Source: Paralichthys olivaceus (taxonomy: Eukaryota; Chordata; Actinopteri; Pleuronectiformes; Paralichthyidae). From it: 64,000 nucleotides of DNA. The stretch spans positions 12,261,001 to 12,325,000 of the forward strand of contig NC_091094.1 of the NCBI RefSeq assembly GCF_024713975.1, written 5' to 3'. Shown one piece after another: positions 59,721 to 64,000 of the stretch (positions are counted from its first letter, which is position 1; each line of letters opens with the position of its first letter). Below the pieces are notes generated by a model that worked only from the letters and a program-made list of their open reading frames with translations, did no database searches and was not told the DNA's origin. A program made the position numbers and the translations under genes.

Positions 59721-62700
59721 CCGTCGGTATTTCTTTTCGCTTTTTATTTTTATATTCCTCATTTGCTCCATGGCTTTATCAACATGTATGAACATGTATG
59801 AATTAAAACTAATTTTAAGAGTTTATTACGACATTTCTATCCAGGTAGGAATACATTCGATCATCTTTGAGCCATTTGAATGCATCACACACCTGTGAGG
59901 TGGCTGTGTTGAAGAGAAAATGTGAAATTCAGTCACTTTTAAAAAGGATGATTCTGATAAAGTTGTGTTTGACCGTATTGTCACAGATAGAATGTCAGGA
60001 TCAGACGTAATTAGACCTATAATAGTATAACAGTATTCACTATATTCAGTCCCACTGCCATTGGTTGGACTGAGCGGGCCCAAGTGTGCCAACACATGTG
60101 AATAAGAAGACATCACAAAACCTGGCTGTTCAGTGCTTTGTGAGGTTATTGAAATCTGCTGCAGTCCTCAGTGGTGATGGTGATCTAAATAATTCATTGA
60201 TTTGTATATTTTGTACACCTAGTTGAAACCACTGCAGTCTAATTAACATTTCTAACAGTTGCACTATCTTTTGCATCTATATCTACACAGGACAACAAAA
60301 CATTTCCATACATTGAAATAAATAGTCATCTTCTTAAGAACTGAAATAAGAAGATACGACAATAAAAGGATGATAAGTATTGTGGCAACAATAGATGTGT
60401 GTACACCCAAAGACATTTAATCAGGCAAAGTAAATGTTAAATTTGTTAAGCACAGAAAGAGATGGAGGAAACAGTAAAGGGATAAGAGCAAGGACTGAGC
60501 CAATAAATTCACATATTTGAAAAGAAAATAGCAAGTTAACCGGGGATCTGCAGTCTTCTGTCCAAAATATGTATCAACACTTTCTTTTTCAACAAAAAGT
60601 GACTACCACAACATTCATCACAGCAGAGTTTAGTGTAGTATTTACCTCCTTTAGTTATAGTTAATTTTACCTGACAAAAAGTTGTACTTTGAGTTTTAGA
60701 CTCTAGAGGTTTATAGAACTGCACAGAGGCAAACAGTTGAAGGTGCTTTATTTCTGCAGAACATTCTTCATGGCATTGAAACAAGAATATGTACATCATT
60801 ACAAAAACAATGCATCATTTGTATAAAACAATATATACATGTATTTAGCTTATGGTTGCCTGTACAACACCAAACAACACAAAAGCATGAAGCAAAAAGG
60901 GGAATAATCAGGAAATGCCTTTTCACTGGCATACTTCAGATTGCTCAACATGTACTGAAGATGGAAATGAGTTTTTTATTGCCTCAGTGTTGGCAAGATA
61001 TAAAAATATATTAAATAAAATACCACATATACCGCAAATAAAACTTGGATAACTAGCCTTGGTTTCAAATTGTGCACAGTAAAGGCCACTGGATATTTTT
61101 CAAATATCCATTTATTCAGCACGTCGTGACTGAATGTTCCCCGGCTGCGTATAAAGCTCAGAATGGCACAGTAATCATCACAGTAATGGCACACAGTACA
61201 AGCCAGTTTCTTCAGAGAATGTTTGGCAAAGGTTATAGTAGTCAAGTAAATTTCACAATGCAACAGTAATGTTGCCACTCACACAGAAATACAATCTCAA
61301 TCACACCTGGTGACTATATTATTTTAGATTAGATCAAATCAGAGATTAAATTATTTTAAAGGAGACATATAATGCTCATATTCAGGTTCATTTTCATTTA
61401 TTATCTAAAAAGGTTTAGATGCTCGGATCCACAGCTCCACTTTTCAGCCTCTGTCTGAAACACTTGATTTTAGCTCCTGTCTCTTTAAGGTTGTGTCGCT
61501 AAAGCCGAGTCTGCTCTGATTGGCTAGCTGGCCCACTCTGGAGTGATTGGTTAACCACTTACAGCACAATGCCGGCCGCGGATCTAACTTTACCTGGATT
61601 TGTTAAGGGGTGTGCCAGACTAGCCATTAAACAAATGCCACATGACATCACAATGTCGCATGACCTGTAAGTATCGGCCAGACTGACTAGCGGTTTCAGG
61701 AGCTTCAGGAGCGGTGCTGTCTGTGGGGGAGGGGAGCTCCCTTTACTACAAACTTTGGGTTTTTGACATTGCAGAACTTTTACATTCACATAAATATCAA
61801 TAATAAACACACCAGAGTAAAAAAAAAAAAACCTGAAATAGCATAATGTGTATCCTTTAAAAAACATAAGGTCTAACTTTAGCTGATGACCTCAGGCAAA
61901 TAAAGTGCAGAGGGATTAAAAATAATTTAATTTTGAGAGAGAGAGAAAATTCTTTTGGAATTAAACTTTACTTCATGGAACAAAAATGTATATTTAAAAT
62001 GTTTTTTGCAGGATGGTAGAACTTCTGATAAAAAAAGATTTGTGAGAGTTTGCAGTTAAAAATGACCTCTATGTGTGAGTGAGTGGAACGTAGTAAATAA
62101 TCCATGTTATTACTATGCAGGATTTGTTGTCCATTTAAAATACATTCAACTCGCTTGAGATCACAAAAGTAGTAAATTCAAAAACAACAATAAAAATACA
62201 AAGTCAATTGAACAATTATCAATACAACGGCTACAGTCACTCTCCCTACAATGTCCCGGTCCAGCAGAAGAATTCTTACATTAGATGCAAATTATTCTCT
62301 TGGTCTAATCAGTAAAATTCAGTGCACTGTTACAAAATGCAAATAAATATCACACATGTAAATAAAATATCTGAATGAGCCAACTAAGAAAAAACAAGCT
62401 TCCATTAATTGTCACTGACACAGTCTCTAAAAGATTAGCGTTACTGTTACTAAACTTGGTCGCTGGTTCGATTCCTCTAAAACAGACCGATCAGTGTATT
62501 TATGAACCCTGTCACTTAAAACAATAACAAAGACGACTGACGGGATACCAGTCTCAAGTCTGTCAGTGAAAAGTCAAGCTGCAGCCAGGAGACGTAGCTT
62601 AGATTCGCATAAAGACTGGAAACAGAGAAAAACAGCTAGTGTGGCTCTGTCCAAAGAAAACACAATCAATCTTCAGCACCTTTAAAGTTCACTTATTAAA

Positions 62701-63384
62701 CACAGTAAATCTTCTTTCTTCAATTCACACACAAAAATTGGCGTTGCAACCAATCACAGAGAAGAAACAGTCTGGAGCATAACCCCCCCTCTAAGATTGA
62801 GAAGTGTTGTTTTTCCACTTCTCCAGTTTTAATACAGAGATATAACTTGTTTATTGGTGAGATTTGGTCATCAGGGATGTACAGAGCCCGACGAGCTGTT
62901 TCTCTTGTTTCCAGTCTTTATGCTGAATTCAATAGCTACAAACGTTACCTTCATATTTTCCATACAGGTCTCAGACTGGTATCAATCTTCTCATCTAAAG
63001 CTTGACTAGGGAACACGTAAGCATACCCCCCTAAATTTCAAATTATTACTTTAACAGTCGGGTCCACATATTCTGCTTAATAACAGTGTTGAGACTGAAA
63101 AAACCAAGGAGTGATACTGAGTGATGAGTCTTTTCATCACAACAGTGCTGCATGAGGGGAAAATACAAATCGAGCTGCAATGCTTCACATTTACAGAGAA
63201 ATACTGAAACTATTTTTCCTGGGATAATATCAATTAAATATGATCCAGTCAACGAGACACTGTGTCGATAAGACGCACCGCCAGCAGTTAAAGTTGAATT
63301 TGGCCACTTAGTATTTCTACACCCTTGAGAAGAAAATCTTTCCTGAGGTTTCTCTCCTACCTGCACCAACACTGCCCGACCCTC
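59721..63384. other. Non-coding DNA, right part probably a long 3'UTR
   Basis: No recognisable exon. TTTATT at about 60971 reads as a minus-strand AATAAA, so the gene ending at 63385 may have a 3'UTR of about 2.4 kb containing the MITE at 61356-61860. The remainder towards iho1 is AT-rich intergenic sequence. Confidence 0.4.
61356..61860. mobile_element. TTAA-flanked MITE, about 505 bp
   Basis: TTAA at both ends (61356-61359 and 61857-61860). Inverted termini read AGGAGACATATAATGCTCAT on the left and, reversed, AGGATACACATTATGCTATT on the right. No transposase frame. It probably sits in the long 3'UTR of the gene at the right edge. Confidence 0.75.
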
Positions 63385-63958
63385 CTACACATTATAGACT
63401 TGAGTGGTGGACGTTGTGGGTATGGTGGCACTATCCACTGTTGAGGTCGCAGGGGGACGCTCCCTTCTGACGTATCTTGGTTTCCTCACTTCAAAAAGGA
63501 AAGGAAAAATACATATCAAGTGTAAGAAAAATTGAAAAGGCAACATTTGAGTTAACTTCATTATACTTTGTGCTTTTAAAGCAACAGTATGCAACTTTTT
63601 ACTTAAAAAAAAAGTCCTTATCCTCAGGCCTTGTTCTTCTTTGGTGAGTGGGTATTTTTCTCTACATCATCAAAACAACTTTGATTTTTTGATTTTTTTT
63701 TCTCAGCAAAAGTCAAATAGTGGTTCTTTAAGAGGAGCTTTTATATCCAAATCATGTTTTCTAATTATAAACCTGTTATCACAGTCCTCCAAATTGCAAC
63801 ACTTCTCACCAACAATGCCAAATAGTCGTAGGTAATGTTTAGATGCATTACTCACCAACCCCACACATTTCTGGAACCTGTTTAGCAGGATCCCAGACAT
63901 AGTTTACAAAGTAAGACAGTCTACTTATCTCACCTGAGGAGGAGGGAATCATGACAGC
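63385..63958 (-). CDS. Last two exons of an unidentified protein, running off the right edge
   Basis: Two exons join in frame on the minus strand: 63934-63958 (25 nt, AVMIPSSS) and 63385-63488. The second starts VRKPRYVRRERPPAT, has a Ser/Thr-rich stretch and ends TTQVYNV then TAG. Both acceptors have strong pyrimidine tracts and the donor is GTGAGA. The basic patch followed by a Ser/Thr-rich tail with a terminal hydrophobic residue looks like the cytoplasmic end of a single-pass membrane protein, possibly with a PDZ-binding C-terminus. That is inference only; I do not recognise the family. All upstream exons lie beyond base 64000. Confidence 0.6.
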
Positions 63959-64000
63959 CTGGAAGAAAGAAAAAATTACAATTAACCCTTAAAGACTCTA

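Noticed and set aside
60976-61278. 100-codon minus-strand open frame with hydrophobic end
   Set aside because: Overlaps the presumed 3'UTR and polyadenylation signal of the right-edge gene; no recognisable family.

Overview
The window is vertebrate nuclear DNA, almost certainly from a ray-finned (teleost) fish. Genes are split by GT-AG introns of about 70 bp to several kb. The DNA is AT-rich, with long (TG)n and poly-G tracts and teleost-type MITEs. The recognisable proteins match vertebrate families, and most of their human orthologues lie at 3p21.31 (SLC38A3, RBM5, GPX1, P4HTM, SLC26A6, IHO1/CCDC36), with one at 3p25.3 (BRK1) and one at 3q21.3 (KBTBD12). I assembled gene models by joining exons at visible splice sites. 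For rbm5, brk1, gpx1, p4htm, slc26a6, kbtbd12 and iho1 the exon lengths sum to an uninterrupted reading frame.

Layout. 1-10121 (-): 5' half of slc38a3, a glutamine transporter that runs off the left edge; a possible non-coding first exon lies near 18.8 kb. 10.1-21.6 kb: long non-coding stretch. 21.6-30.06 kb (-): complete rbm5, a splicing regulator with 24 coding exons (841 aa). 31.3-32.4 kb (-): complete brk1, the small WAVE-complex subunit. 33.4-34.8 kb (-): complete gpx1, a selenoprotein with an in-frame UGA, a recognisable SECIS element and a GC-AG intron. 36.4-41.8 kb (+): complete p4htm, an ER transmembrane prolyl hydroxylase. 42.6-49.7 kb (-): complete slc26a6, an anion exchanger tail-to-tail with p4htm. 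52.7-55.9 kb (+): complete kbtbd12, a BTB-Kelch protein. 56.2-59.3 kb (-): complete iho1, a meiotic double-strand-break factor. 63.4-64 kb (-): last two exons of an unidentified protein that runs off the right edge.

These are unrelated housekeeping or tissue genes in a conserved synteny block; they do not form an operon or pathway. The most interesting small-scale signals are these: a candidate 22-nt frameshifting microexon inside RRM1 of rbm5, next to a weak exon 6 donor; a 21-nt coding microexon in slc38a3; the Sec codon, SECIS and GC-AG intron of gpx1; a 27-nt last exon that gives slc26a6 its PDZ-ligand-like tail; several TTAA-flanked MITEs, one placed between the converging p4htm and slc26a6 tails; and an exon-like open frame upstream of slc26a6 that I cannot assign. 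I see no CRISPR array, prokaryotic system, rRNA or tRNA gene.
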